From Paenibacillus sp. W2I17 (GTDB lineage: Bacteria > Bacillota > Bacilli > Paenibacillales > Paenibacillaceae), in contig NZ_JAUSXM010000001.1 in assembly GCF_030815985.1 (NCBI RefSeq), forward strand, positions 1,922,001 to 1,986,000: a DNA stretch of 64,000 nt. Reading direction: 5' to 3'. How positions within the stretch are numbered: the stretch's first letter is position 1; every line of letters begins with the position of its first letter. Position numbers and translations under genes: made by a program. Below the pieces are notes generated by a model. It was not told the origin of the DNA and ran no database searches. It was given only the letters and a program-made list of their open reading frames with translations. Shown one piece after another: positions 53,493-61,616 of this stretch.

Positions 53493-54149
53493 TTATCCGT
53501 TCATTGACTTCGCAATCTTCATCACAAGATCTTCTGACATATTTCCGCCAATGATCTCGTATTGCAACGCCTTCCCATGCACGTCCTCTTCGATCCATAC
53601 CAATTGGGAAGCTTCGTTATTGAAAATATAAAATGCTTCGACGCCACGGATGGCTGCTTGCTTAACCGTAGTACCATCATGATCAGGCAATGCGATTCGG
53701 CTTTTTGTTGTCCCGAAAATATTAAGTTTATAACCACCGTATTCTTTATACGTTATGCTGATGCCCACAACTTTCTTATTGGGCTTCAAGTCTCGAATCA
53801 CTACATTTCTGCCTGACCTGTTACTTTCTTCAATCATTTCATCGATTTCTTGCGGAGTTAGATTATCAAATCCATAAAATACATGAATGGCATCTATATC
53901 AGAATCAATCGGAAATTTCGGCTGCCATGGAGAATAATGTTTCTGCAATTGTTCCAAACCGTCTTCCCATGGAATGGGTGCATAATTGGTCTGTTGCGTG
54001 AATTGATTTTCTATAACATCTGCGGTATAAATCGCCTTCCCGTCACCAGGCTTTAAGTCAATGACGATTCGGTCAATCGCATGATCATTGCGTAAGGATT
54101 CAATTTGAATTTTTCCAAGCACATCTCCGCTTTTGTTTTTGATATCCAT
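53493..54149 (-). CDS. hypothetical protein with DUF4367-like C-terminus
   Basis: A 218-residue protein without signal peptide or membrane helix. The ending QLVWIEEDVHGKALQYEIIGGNMSEDLVMKIAKSMNG resembles DUF4367 domains, which are usually extracytoplasmic; here the N-terminal membrane part normally expected is missing. The first half is not recognised. AAAGGAGT lies 9 bases before the ATG. Confidence 0.65.
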   Translation of the reverse strand: MDIKNKSGDVLGKIQIESLRNDHAIDRIVIDLKPGDGKAIYTADVIENQFTQQTNYAPIPWEDGLEQLQKHYSPWQPKFPIDSDIDAIHVFYGFDNLTPQEIDEMIEESNRSGRNVVIRDLKPNKKVVGISITYKEYGGYKLNIFGTTKSRIALPDHDGTTVKQAAIRGVEAFYIFNNEASQLVWIEEDVHGKALQYEIIGGNMSEDLVMKIAKSMNG

Positions 54150-54190
54150 TGGTCTTTCACTCCTTTCCTTTCAAAAATACCTTTCTGATC

Positions 54191-54745
54191 TCATACAATA
54201 GAAAGCTGAGCCCTACAGAAGATAAAACGATCATGAGGACTCCAAATATGCAAATCGTCGGCAATATATCCTCGTAACCATAACTTGTCGTTTATTCGTC
54301 TGAGATAAAAACCTTTTGGAAATTCATTATCCTCCGTAAGGGCTGCAGATGCTATGGTAATGGAGCCGGACGGAGCTTTGTTACCCTCTGAAATATTGGT
54401 AGAACATATCTCGGGCTGATCCAAATATTGCATTCTTAGATAAGGTCCTAACTCAACCGGACAACATTCCAACCCAAGATCATTTGCTCTTCGAAAGAGC
54501 TCAAAAGTCGTAGCACCATCCGAAAATCCAAGTTGTCTGACGGTCAACTCAACCGTTTGCAAGCTTTGCTTTGTACTGGAAACTATAAATCTTTCATCAT
54601 TTAACAACTGTTCTCCATATTTATTCAATAAAATAGAGTGTTGCTCCAGTTTCTGTATAAGCTGTGGTTTTGTTAATCCGCCAACGTCTACTATTCTTAT
54701 TTCAACTGCGCAATCAGGGTATACTTTTTCATCTTCAATCAACAT
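54191..54745 (-). CDS. hypothetical protein
   Basis: A 184-residue protein. It has VEIRIVDVGGLTKPQLIQKLEQHSILLN, ELTVRQLGFSDGATTFELFRRA and GFYLRRINDKLWLRGYIADDLHIW, with no domain that I can name. AGGGGG lies 6 bases before the ATG at 54745. The composition looks cytoplasmic. Confidence 0.6.
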   Translation of the reverse strand: MLIEDEKVYPDCAVEIRIVDVGGLTKPQLIQKLEQHSILLNKYGEQLLNDERFIVSSTKQSLQTVELTVRQLGFSDGATTFELFRRANDLGLECCPVELGPYLRMQYLDQPEICSTNISEGNKAPSGSITIASAALTEDNEFPKGFYLRRINDKLWLRGYIADDLHIWSPHDRFIFCRAQLSIV

Positions 54746-54806
54746 CCGTATCCCCCTAATCAAGATTACTTCTATTTGACTTTATATTTAAAACGCAGTC
54801 ACTCAT

Positions 54807-54894
54807 CTAGTTCTGAATCCGTTTACATACTAATCCTAGGTAATTGATAGCAGCAGCCCAAGGCTCCTCAGAAATTCAATTCACAATTTCCCAT
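54807..54894 (-). other. remnant of a small gene with a perfect ribosome site
   Basis: GGAGGT stands 6 bases before an ATG at 54894, but the frame stops after eight codons (MGNCELNF). A shifted frame then reads ISEEPWAAAINYLGLVCKR to a TAG at 54807, which looks protein-like. This fits a small gene broken by a one-base change, or chance. Confidence 0.3.
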
Positions 54895-54927
54895 TATGTT
54901 ACCTCCACACTTGAGATGTATAAAACC

Positions 54928-55455
54928 CTACCACCTCTGCGATGTTATACAAGATTTAATTTGAGCAATATGATGCTGCCCGTGCCATACAAATCTTTGA
55001 ATCGCGATATCCAATGTAATTGTACCTAACACTTCTGTTCGGAGTGTTCGTCTAAACTGATCGGGATGTAAACCAAGCAGCAGAGTGAGAAATCGCTTGT
55101 GTAGTATCTCCATCAGCAAAATTGAATCTTCAATGGGCGTATTCCTGTAATCATGTAATGATGCCCATGAATCTTCTCGATATGAGCTTGCCATCGGTTC
55201 ATCTTCAGTTAACGCTCTCTTAAATCTGATATAAGCGTTCATGTCATTGTCCGCAAGGTGGTGCACAATCTGTGTGATTGTCCAACCTCCGTCACGATAA
55301 GGAGTACAGAGCTGATCATCATTGAGATGTTGTGTAATCTCTCTTAAGGTCTTCGTAATTCCGGGAATTTGACCAATGATGTGGATTCGGTCCTCATTAG
55401 AGAATTTAAGACTTGGCTCAAAGTTTCCTATCGGAAAGCGTACATTTTCATCCAA
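54928..55455 (-). CDS. DinB-family, YfiT/BstA-like putative metal-dependent thiol transferase
   Basis: A 175-residue protein with VRFPIGNFEPSL at the N-terminus, GGWTITQIVHHLADNDMNAYIRFK, and RFVWHGQHHIAQIKS at the C-terminus. These give the His triad and the PIGxF start of the YfiT/BstA proteins, which join bacillithiol to electrophiles. The TTG at 55455 lies 6 bases after AGAGGTGG; the frame to 55554 is hydrophobic and has no ribosome site. Confidence 0.8.
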   Translation of the reverse strand: MDENVRFPIGNFEPSLKFSNEDRIHIIGQIPGITKTLREITQHLNDDQLCTPYRDGGWTITQIVHHLADNDMNAYIRFKRALTEDEPMASSYREDSWASLHDYRNTPIEDSILLMEILHKRFLTLLLGLHPDQFRRTLRTEVLGTITLDIAIQRFVWHGQHHIAQIKSCITSQRW

Positions 55456-55655
55456 GGTTGACCACCTCTCCATTTCTCTACTATAGAACCAAATCATATC
55501 CAATATAACCCACAATGTTCCATTTGCGAAGTGTAAAAGCAAAAAAAGAAGCAACCTTTGTTCTCCGGCTGCTCCTTATATTAAACTACTCTCATATCTG
55601 TATTTTGATTAGAAAACTAGCACAATAAACCTGAGTTACGAAGGTACAATCATAT

Positions 55656-55725
55656 AAAAAGCGCCCCTATCTTGGGTCGAATGGTGTTTGTCTAGAACAT
55701 CACCAACCAAGATAGGAGCGGCTTT
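55656..55725 (-). terminator. long imperfect palindrome after the Nudix gene
   Basis: CCTATCTTGG (left) pairs with CCAAGATAGG (right) and GC-rich ends extend the stem; an inner GGTGTT/AACATCACC hairpin sits in the loop. On the minus strand the far arm runs into TTTTT. It may be the Nudix terminator or the remnant of a small palindromic mobile element. Confidence 0.5.
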
Positions 55726-55753
55726 AAGGTGGAGTCTACCATAATGAGTGACC

Positions 55754-56155
55754 TTATTTTGAAAATTCAATCAAAAAAGGATGGCTTTTCTCATCTAATG
55801 CATTATGAATTCTTTCATAGAAATTCCCCCATGTTATCATTTGCCCAGCTTCTTCTAAAGTAAAGTAGCCCACTTCTTCACTTTCATCACTGGTAGTTAA
55901 AGCTCCACCAATCGGTTTTCCAGTAAATATATTGTTGCATACACCGCGCGTTATGTTCTGATACAAACCACAAAATTTTATTAATTCAATATCAATCCCT
56001 GTTTCCTCTTTCACTTCTCTAACTGCTGCCTGCCTAATAGTCTCTCCTTCTTCAACACAACCTTGAGGCATTTCCCAGCCTCTTCGACCTTTCATAAGTA
56101 AAATCTCATTATGTTCATTGAGAACGATTACACTAGCAGAAACGATAAATTTCAT
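55754..56155 (-). CDS. Nudix hydrolase
   Basis: A 133-residue Nudix protein. The box GCVEEGETIRQAAVREVKEETGI follows RRGWEMPQ; E/R metal ligands are present. AGGAGG lies 7 bases before the ATG. The substrate is unknown. It borders the palindrome-separated gene array to its right; the spacer at 56156-56275 ends in TTATTATCTGATGAT, which resembles the ends of the array palindromes. Confidence 0.9.
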   Translation of the reverse strand: MKFIVSASVIVLNEHNEILLMKGRRGWEMPQGCVEEGETIRQAAVREVKEETGIDIELIKFCGLYQNITRGVCNNIFTGKPIGGALTTSDESEEVGYFTLEEAGQMITWGNFYERIHNALDEKSHPFLIEFSK

Positions 56156-56275
56156 TCTAATTCCTCCTATGGTGGTTTAAATAACCACTCTTCCTCGAAT
56201 GGAATAGCTAAATGCCTAGAACTGAAACGTGTTATTATCTGATGATCCCAACTTCGTGGAAAAACTCACAAAATG

Positions 56276-56677
56276 CTATACCATATCTGAAATAAACATG
56301 GCTTTAGTTCCTTCTTCTGGCTTAAATCCAAATAATCCATAGAATTTTTCTGCACTATCATAGGATATAAGCACTTTTGTTTTGATATTAGAATACCGAC
56401 TAAGCATTTTTTCCATCATTTTCTTTCCAATTCCTAATGATTGATATTCTTTGTGTACTAACATGTAATGAAAATATACTGTCATCACGCCGTCAGACAA
56501 TGCATTTATTAAGCCAACTAATTTAGTATCATTCCATGCTGTAATAACCGTATGAGAGTTGTTTATTGCTTGTCTCAGATCTTCTGGGAAATCTCCTGAT
56601 TTCCAGTCCACCGAGTGAAACAGTTCCTGAATTGCCTGTGTATCAATGTCTTTTATTTCTTTGAAAATAATTGTCAT
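56276..56677 (-). CDS. GNAT-family N-acetyltransferase
   Basis: A 133-residue GNAT protein with FHYMLVHKEYQSLGIGKKMMEKML (motif A) and SYDSAEKFYGLFGFKPEEG (motif B). AAAGGAG lies 7 bases before the ATG at 56677; the open frame to 56764 runs through the adjacent palindrome and is not coding. It is the leftmost gene of the palindrome-separated array. Confidence 0.85.
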   Translation of the reverse strand: MTIIFKEIKDIDTQAIQELFHSVDWKSGDFPEDLRQAINNSHTVITAWNDTKLVGLINALSDGVMTVYFHYMLVHKEYQSLGIGKKMMEKMLSRYSNIKTKVLISYDSAEKFYGLFGFKPEEGTKAMFISDMV

Positions 56678-56701
56678 AATATTGCTCCTTTGTTGTTGTT
56701 T

Positions 56702-56794
56702 TGATCTGATACGTCTGGCTCGATACATTCTTCTGCTTATAGCTTCTACCCGACCAAGGAGCACTTGCGACGATGCTTGAACATCTGGTTAGGC
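56702..56794. repeat. array palindrome A (attC-like)
   Basis: Right end GCTTGAACATCTG-GTTAGGC-GATG; read on the minus strand it starts with GCCTAAC, which contains the TAA stop of the P-loop gene. The inner arms pair poorly. It is one of about nine related spacers. Confidence 0.5.
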
Positions 56795-57421
56795 GATGTC
56801 GTTGCCCTCCATGATTACCCTTACATACTCATCCCAATCCTTACCATCTGTATTGATTTCTATTGTTGGCACTCTTGAGATTTGAGCTTGATGTCTTAAT
56901 ACATTTTGGATTTTTAATAATTCACTTACCGACGATCTTACTTCTTCTTCTGTTTCATAGATCCATTCTTCTGGTTGTCTACTTTTAATTCTTTCTTCTA
57001 CGACTTCGGGTGAGATTGTAAGCAAAATACACCTGGCACCTAAAGACTCAAGCTGTTCTTCTATTTTATTTATCTCATCCAAATCCGAATCTACAAATGC
57101 AGCTCTATGATTTAAATGAAACCTTTCCAGAACATAAAATAGTCCCCTAGATCCTCTAGATGCAGGACCAAGTTGAATTGCCCATTCGTTAAGTTTCTTT
57201 AGCATTTCAACCCGCTCTTTAAGTAACTCAATGTGTCCTTCTCGGGTTAGACTTACATATTCTCCATGTTTATTATTCAAAATTTGAGAATAATGTTCTC
57301 CAAGAATAACTACGCTCCGTTCTGAGGATTCTTCTTGTGATTGATAACGTTTAATTGCTTTTAATACTGAAGTCTTCCCGGCATTTGAGTATCCTTCAAG
57401 AATTATTCCTCTAATATGCAT
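56789..57421 (-). CDS. P-loop NTPase in the palindrome array
   Basis: A 210-residue P-loop protein with Walker A ILEGYSNAGKTSVLKAI, VVILGEHYSQILNN, GLFYVLERFHLNHRAAF and a C-terminal lid region (VVEERIKSRQPEEWIYETEEEV). It is a thymidylate-kinase-like small-molecule kinase by fold. GGAAGGAG lies 6 bases before the ATG. Its stop codon TAA is inside the GCCTAAC end of palindrome A, an arrangement typical of integron cassettes. Confidence 0.78.
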   Translation of the reverse strand: MHIRGIILEGYSNAGKTSVLKAIKRYQSQEESSERSVVILGEHYSQILNNKHGEYVSLTREGHIELLKERVEMLKKLNEWAIQLGPASRGSRGLFYVLERFHLNHRAAFVDSDLDEINKIEEQLESLGARCILLTISPEVVEERIKSRQPEEWIYETEEEVRSSVSELLKIQNVLRHQAQISRVPTIEINTDGKDWDEYVRVIMEGNDIA

Positions 57422-57450
57422 TTAAATCTCCTTCCACTAGCAATTATTTC

Positions 57451-57567
57451 GCCTAACGTTTCTGTATTCATACTTTCAACGTAGTTGAATATACCTGATG
57501 AAGCGCTTTCATATGGCAGACCAAGACTCCAAAAGGAGCCGCAGCGTGAATATTATTTTATCTGATG
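57451..57567. repeat. array palindrome B (attC-like)
   Basis: Left end GCCTAAC-GTTTCTG-TATTCA, right end GCG-TGAATA-TTATT-TTATCTGATG. TATTCA pairs with TGAATA. Inner hairpins are TTCAAC/GTTGAA and CTCC/GGAG. It lies between the VOC gene end and the P-loop gene start. Confidence 0.65.
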
Positions 57568-57600
57568 CTGATACATCTTTTAAATACCCCAATACATTCT

Positions 57601-57864
57601 TTAGTTTTTATCTTTCAAAAGATCTTCCCATTCTTCGATTGATAATTTATTGGATATATTCTTTAAGTTTTCAGGGACACTTACAAAACACATTAATTCT
57701 AAACTATTTCCATCTGGATCATCCCAACTCTTTTCTTTTTCAATCCAGAAGAAAGCTGTATCTTCATCTCTCCAGGCCAGCTCTAATCCTAATTTAGAAT
57801 AAAATTCGATTGATTGATGTAAGTTACTCACTGGTAAATGTGCTTCATACAACCCAAGTATCAT
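57601..57864 (-). CDS. VOC (glyoxalase/bleomycin-resistance) family protein with internal deletion
   Basis: An 87-residue protein. The N-terminal half MILGLYEAHLPVSNLHQSIEFY then FFWIEKEKSW is a normal VOC module start, and DDPDGNSLELMCFVSVPENL is a normal module end. Full-length relatives are about 140-150 residues with some 60 residues between these parts, including the second repeat and metal ligands. Here SW joins DDPDG directly in frame, so the product is probably inactive. AAAGGAG lies 5 bases before the ATG at 57864. Confidence 0.72.
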   Translation of the reverse strand: MILGLYEAHLPVSNLHQSIEFYSKLGLELAWRDEDTAFFWIEKEKSWDDPDGNSLELMCFVSVPENLKNISNKLSIEEWEDLLKDKN

Positions 57865-57880
57865 GTTTTCTCCTTTCAAT

Positions 57881-57941
57881 CGGGGCTGGATGTGGTCACT
57901 CGCTTCTCAGAGTGACTACGAGCGTCAATATGTTGTTAGCT
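57881..57941. repeat. array palindrome C (short attC-like)
   Basis: A short member with hairpin GTCACTC/GAGTGAC (57895-57916) and right end GCG-TCAATA-TGTT-GTTAGCT. It ends 4 bases from the stop of the nucleotidyltransferase gene. Confidence 0.5.
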
Positions 57942-57944
57942 AAA

Positions 57945-58703
57945 TTAATTTCTGGAAGTAGCCATTGTATGTAAGACGTTCTCAAAATAGCTATATACTT
58001 CATCTGCGATTTCCAGAAACTCTTCAACAGATACATCGCTATCCAAGTAACAAGCATACAGATACTCAACTAAAGCGGAGTCAATCTCACAATAGTTTAA
58101 TATGGCATTCTTCATCTTAATGATTTCATCTTCCCATACCCCTGTATCTTCTAAAACCAAAGAGTATAATGCACGAATTAATCTCTTAGAGTAACCTTTA
58201 ATATATCTAGTTTTCATTGAGTGATCACTAACATTAGAAAGTGAACGATGTACACGATCTACTTCCTCCTTGGTATCTGTATTTAAGTCTAAAATGAATT
58301 CTGGAGAAATTATGATCGGGGGTACTTTTTCACCAATGTCCTCCCCATGTATGCAAACACAAATAATCTTAATCCAAAAACCCCAATCATTCGGTCTACT
58401 TAATACATCATCAATCGAGCAAATGGTCGTATCCATCTTAGTGACGAATGGATATTCTTCCAAAAGCCTGTCTTTAATCATTGACAATCTTTCGTAATCA
58501 ATATCTTCGGGATTTGCACATACAATAGTAAAGTCTGCATCTGACTTAAAAGGTTGAGCCGTTCCTTTTGGAATCGAGCCACACATATAAATACTATGAG
58601 TCTTATCTTTGAATTCGTTAAGAATATGATCCACATACTTATCAACCAAATCCTTATATTCACTTTGTATTGCAATTCTATTTATAACTTTTTCTAATAT
58701 CAT
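57945..58703 (-). CDS. aminoglycoside nucleotidyltransferase-like protein
   Basis: A 252-residue protein of the polymerase-beta nucleotidyltransferase fold. The active-site motif is CGSIPKGTAQPFKSDADFTI (G42-S43, D55, D57). The helical C-terminal half with IRALYSLVLEDTGVW resembles the AadA/ANT(9) class, which transfers AMP to streptomycin or spectinomycin. A third acidic residue may be D91 of TKMDTTIC. AGGAGGAG lies 5 bases before the ATG. Actual drug activity is not predictable. Confidence 0.78.
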   Translation of the reverse strand: MILEKVINRIAIQSEYKDLVDKYVDHILNEFKDKTHSIYMCGSIPKGTAQPFKSDADFTIVCANPEDIDYERLSMIKDRLLEEYPFVTKMDTTICSIDDVLSRPNDWGFWIKIICVCIHGEDIGEKVPPIIISPEFILDLNTDTKEEVDRVHRSLSNVSDHSMKTRYIKGYSKRLIRALYSLVLEDTGVWEDEIIKMKNAILNYCEIDSALVEYLYACYLDSDVSVEEFLEIADEVYSYFENVLHTMATSRN

Positions 58704-58723
58704 AAAGACTCCTCCTAAAATAT

Positions 58724-58818
58724 GAGCTTCTTCGAGCTACTTTCAATGAATTTACGACTTACAATGTGCTTGGTTCATTATGATTGAGATATATTCTTCA
58801 TCTTTAAGCCTTGTTACC
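58724..58818. repeat. 95-bp segment duplicated at 61782
   Basis: Contains the 3' end of the S51 peptidase gene and its downstream flank. By eye 89 of 95 positions are identical to 61782-61876, in the same orientation. Confidence 0.85.
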
Positions 58819-59387
58819 TTACAGTTCTCATTAGTTTCAAATTCTACTATTCTCTCTTCAATTGTTTTATTAGTACGATCTTTAAATACGTCCTCTCTAT
58901 CATAGTGAGGAAAAATAAGCTTGTCGGTTACACCTAATGCCTTAAAATCCGTTAAATCCATTGTGTTCATCTGTGGAGTAAAGAAATCGACAATGTTAAT
59001 ATTCGGCCCCAGTAATAACGTTCCTGCACTTACTCCAACTATAATTACATTCTGTGCGGCCAGTGTTCTAATAATTTCATCAGCACCACTTTTCTTAGCG
59101 TAATACAATAATGTAAATGGATTTCCACCATTGATATATATAACATCTCTATGTAAGAGAATATGTGGGTCATCAAATTCTATATCTACAAAATTGATAT
59201 GCTGAAATCCCATGTCCTTAAACTCTTGCATTGCTCTTTGTGCATATCTATTAGTTTCTTTTCTAGGGGATGCTGTTGTAATAATTGAGACTTTTAATTG
59301 AGAAATATCTTCATCAATAAAATCCAGAAATTGATTTTTTATATCATCAGTATAAAAACCACAAGAGGTTAGTAACAAGCTACTCAT
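58752..59387 (-). CDS. peptidase family S51 (PepE-like) protein
   Basis: A 211-residue protein. It has LLTSCGFYTDDIK, IITTASPRKETNRYA, VIYINGGNPFTLLYY, the nucleophile S120 in VGVSAGTLLLGP, and LIFPHYDRED. This is the serine dipeptidase/cyanophycinase fold of family S51. GGACGGTG lies 6 bases before the ATG at 59387. It and the nucleotidyltransferase gene are separated by only 48 bases without a palindrome, so they may form one two-gene cassette. Confidence 0.83.
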   Translation of the reverse strand: MSSLLLTSCGFYTDDIKNQFLDFIDEDISQLKVSIITTASPRKETNRYAQRAMQEFKDMGFQHINFVDIEFDDPHILLHRDVIYINGGNPFTLLYYAKKSGADEIIRTLAAQNVIIVGVSAGTLLLGPNINIVDFFTPQMNTMDLTDFKALGVTDKLIFPHYDREDVFKDRTNKTIEERIVEFETNENCKVTRLKDEEYISIIMNQAHCKS

Positions 59388-59454
59388 TGAAATCACCGTC
59401 CTTAACTAATAGTTTATCTAATCTTTATAATTTAATTAAGCATTCCCCTGATTT

Positions 59455-59560
59455 CTGCTAACGTTCCTGCATCTTCGATTCTAGCGAATGCTAGGGTCTT
59501 CGGCTTCTTCCGTACCAAGGGCACATGCCCGATGCGCGAATATTATGATGATATACTGTC
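59455..59560. repeat. array palindrome D (attC-like)
   Basis: Left end GCTAAC-GTTCCTG-CATCTTCG, right end GCG-CGAATA-TTAT-GATGATA. Inner hairpins are CTAG...CTAG and GGGC-ACAT-GCCC. It lies between the hypothetical gene end at 59578 and the S51 peptidase start. Confidence 0.6.
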
Positions 59561-59577
59561 TTCCTGATCCGCTTCCA

Positions 59578-59973
59578 CTACTTACTCTTATCTATAAAAT
59601 CTCTATATCTATCATGTAGTTGTATTCCATTTTTTATAGATTCCCCTGTTTGTTTGTCTATCACATCAAGATCAAAACCTAAATTACTATAACCATCCAG
59701 CATTTCTAATATTGAATACATTACTTCTTCTATTAATTCTGCTTGGATATGATTGAACTTTTCCTCGTTAATTACTTCCCCAATGCTTTCATATTCTTTT
59801 TTAAATTCAGTCCACGGCATTTTTGAGTTCTTATGTAAGCACGAAGAAGATAATTCACTATAAGTCTGTTTAATATTTTCGAGTTGTTGGAAAAAAGCAT
59901 TAAATTTATTATCATTGAAGTCTACTATAATGACTCGCATCCTTTCTAATCTTATGCTTTTCAGTATTTTCAT
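59578..59973 (-). CDS. hypothetical protein in the array
   Basis: A 131-residue protein with a basic start, then VIIVDFNDNKFNAFFQQLENIKQTY and LIEEVMYSILEMLDGYSNLGFDLDVIDK; mostly helical and acidic. I do not recognise it. Its ribosome site AGGAAGG (4-base spacing) lies inside the end of palindrome E, so the palindrome supplies the translation signal. Confidence 0.65.
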   Translation of the reverse strand: MKILKSIRLERMRVIIVDFNDNKFNAFFQQLENIKQTYSELSSSCLHKNSKMPWTEFKKEYESIGEVINEEKFNHIQAELIEEVMYSILEMLDGYSNLGFDLDVIDKQTGESIKNGIQLHDRYRDFIDKSK

Positions 59974-60127
59974 TTAACCTTCCTGTATCCACGTCGTCCC
60001 ACCTACTTAAGCGGCCGCGATGCTAGGCTGTGCGGATGTATCCGCCTGATTAAGCTCCTCTGCTTATATCCTTCGGACGAACCGAGGAGCCGCCAGGCTC
60101 CGATGCGCGGATATAATGTTAGATGAT
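59972..60127. repeat. array palindrome E (attC-like)
   Basis: Left end TTTAAC-CTTCCTG-TATCC, right end GCG-GGATA-TAAT-GTTAGAT-GATG. TATCC pairs with GGATA. Inner GGAGC/GCTCC pairs are present. GTTAGAT agrees with the integron R' core consensus GTTRRRY, and read on the minus strand ATCTAAC agrees with RYYYAAC. Confidence 0.7.
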
Positions 60128-60136
60128 GTTACCAGA

Positions 60137-60601
60137 CTACTCCGAAATTACCCACGGAACGATCCCTTCGAATTCAATTTGTAATATTGGCTCTGGAAAT
60201 CCATCACGCACTAAATTTATCTCATTCGTAAATCCAAATCTGAAGTTATCGATTTTATATAAATCTTTGTCTAATGAAGTTATTGTTCCTGATTCATCAT
60301 TTTCGTTCCATACATCAGGTCCACTAATCAATCTACCAACTATATGAAAGAACCCACCATATAAATGGGTTCCATCTTCATTCTCACAGTATTCAGATAC
60401 TTCTCCTTCTTTTCTTGGATCTATTCCTAAACTATTAAAAAAGGTTACAACATCCTTCGATAGGAATGGAATTGCCTCAACAAAGTTCTTACAATTTAAA
60501 CATTCGCACCCCTCAGTAATTAAATGATAAGATTTATAGAACTCTTTGGTTTTATTAAAATCATATTCAATTATCCATTTGTGTATTCGAATCCTTTTCA
60601 T
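60137..60601 (-). CDS. hypothetical protein with a CxCxxC motif
   Basis: A 154-residue protein with a possible metal site in CECLNCKNF, followed by DVVTFFNSLGIDPRKEGEVSEY, LYGGFFHIVGRL and a beta-rich end. I recall no named domain. No clear ribosome site precedes the ATG. It ends 10 bases from palindrome E. Confidence 0.65.
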   Translation of the reverse strand: MKRIRIHKWIIEYDFNKTKEFYKSYHLITEGCECLNCKNFVEAIPFLSKDVVTFFNSLGIDPRKEGEVSEYCENEDGTHLYGGFFHIVGRLISGPDVWNENDESGTITSLDKDLYKIDNFRFGFTNEINLVRDGFPEPILQIEFEGIVPWVISE

Positions 60602-60630
60602 GGGTTCACATCACTTTGCTCTGGTAATTT

Positions 60631-60790
60631 CATCTACCGTTGTTGTATTCCTGACGTTAAAGCAGCTTACCGTAGGGAACGGGTCAATAGACTTAGCTGA
60701 TTGAATGTGTCACCTTAATCAACTTCTCCGATATCCTTCTTGGCGACCGAGGAACAAGTGAGACGGTGTATGAATGTACTGTTAGATAAA
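60631..60790. repeat. array palindrome F (attC-like)
   Basis: Left end ATCTACCGTTGTTGTATTC, right end TATGAATGTACT-GTTAGAT. Its left end is nearly identical to that of palindrome G. GTTAGAT fits the R' core. Confidence 0.6.
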
Positions 60791-60801
60791 GTAACCTTGA
60801 G

Positions 60802-61581
60802 TTACCCACAAAATCTTTCTAAACTTACAGCAACACCGTTTTCATCATTATTAACGGTTATTTCATCAGCGATTTCCTTCAATTCCCTAATCGCATTTCC
60901 CATAGCAATAGAATATCCCGCCATCTTAAAGAGGCCTACATCATTATGATCATCACCAAATACAATAACGGAATCCAATTTTACATTATATAATTCACAG
61001 AGTTTAGTAATTGCCATTTCCTTAGATGCCAGAAGAGGCATGATTTGTACTAATTTATTATTATCCGTAATTAGTATATTCACTCTACCCTCGAATTTTT
61101 CAAACAATCCAAAATTGTGATTATTGCCATTCAGAAGTATCTTCGTAGCATCATATTGCTTTAATTCTTTTAAGGGTTTTACTATGGGGTTTGATTGTGT
61201 GTTCATTGAGCTAATATAATCAAGCTCTCTTAAACTAAACCACTCATCCTTCACTTCCATAGTCAGCTCAATTTGAGGGTCACACTTCAAACAGTAATCA
61301 AGAATTTCTGTAGTTACATTAGCAGGGATTGATTCATTAATTTCTATCTTGGTTTCCTTACACATCACTTGAGCTCCGTTGTAATATACAAAAGCCCCGA
61401 TATCTACTAATCCTTGTGGAAGCAACCAATTAACCGCCCTTGGCGGTCGAGCTGTTGCAAATATTATTCTCATTCCTTTCTGATAACAAGATAAGACCGC
61501 ATCTACGTTTCTCTTAGATACTTCTTTTTTTGAATTTAATAATGTTCCGTCCAAGTCAAGAACTACAGTTGAATACTTCAA
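60802..61581 (-). CDS. HAD-superfamily Cof-type phosphatase
   Basis: A 259-residue protein. Motif I is VVLDLDGTLLNSKKEVS (D9, D11), motif II is IIFATARPPRAV, then a cap domain, and motif IV is VIVFGDDHNDVGLFKMAGYSIAMGNA. It is a IIB-type sugar-phosphate or cofactor phosphatase. The TTG at 61581 lies 8 bases after GGGAG; the frame continues to 61686 but that part is palindrome G. It ends 12 bases from palindrome F. Confidence 0.87.
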   Translation of the reverse strand: MKYSTVVLDLDGTLLNSKKEVSKRNVDAVLSCYQKGMRIIFATARPPRAVNWLLPQGLVDIGAFVYYNGAQVMCKETKIEINESIPANVTTEILDYCLKCDPQIELTMEVKDEWFSLRELDYISSMNTQSNPIVKPLKELKQYDATKILLNGNNHNFGLFEKFEGRVNILITDNNKLVQIMPLLASKEMAITKLCELYNVKLDSVIVFGDDHNDVGLFKMAGYSIAMGNAIRELKEIADEITVNNDENGVAVSLERFCG

Positions 61582-61616
61582 TGAATCAACTCCCAATATA
61601 AACTTCTTCGTTATTT

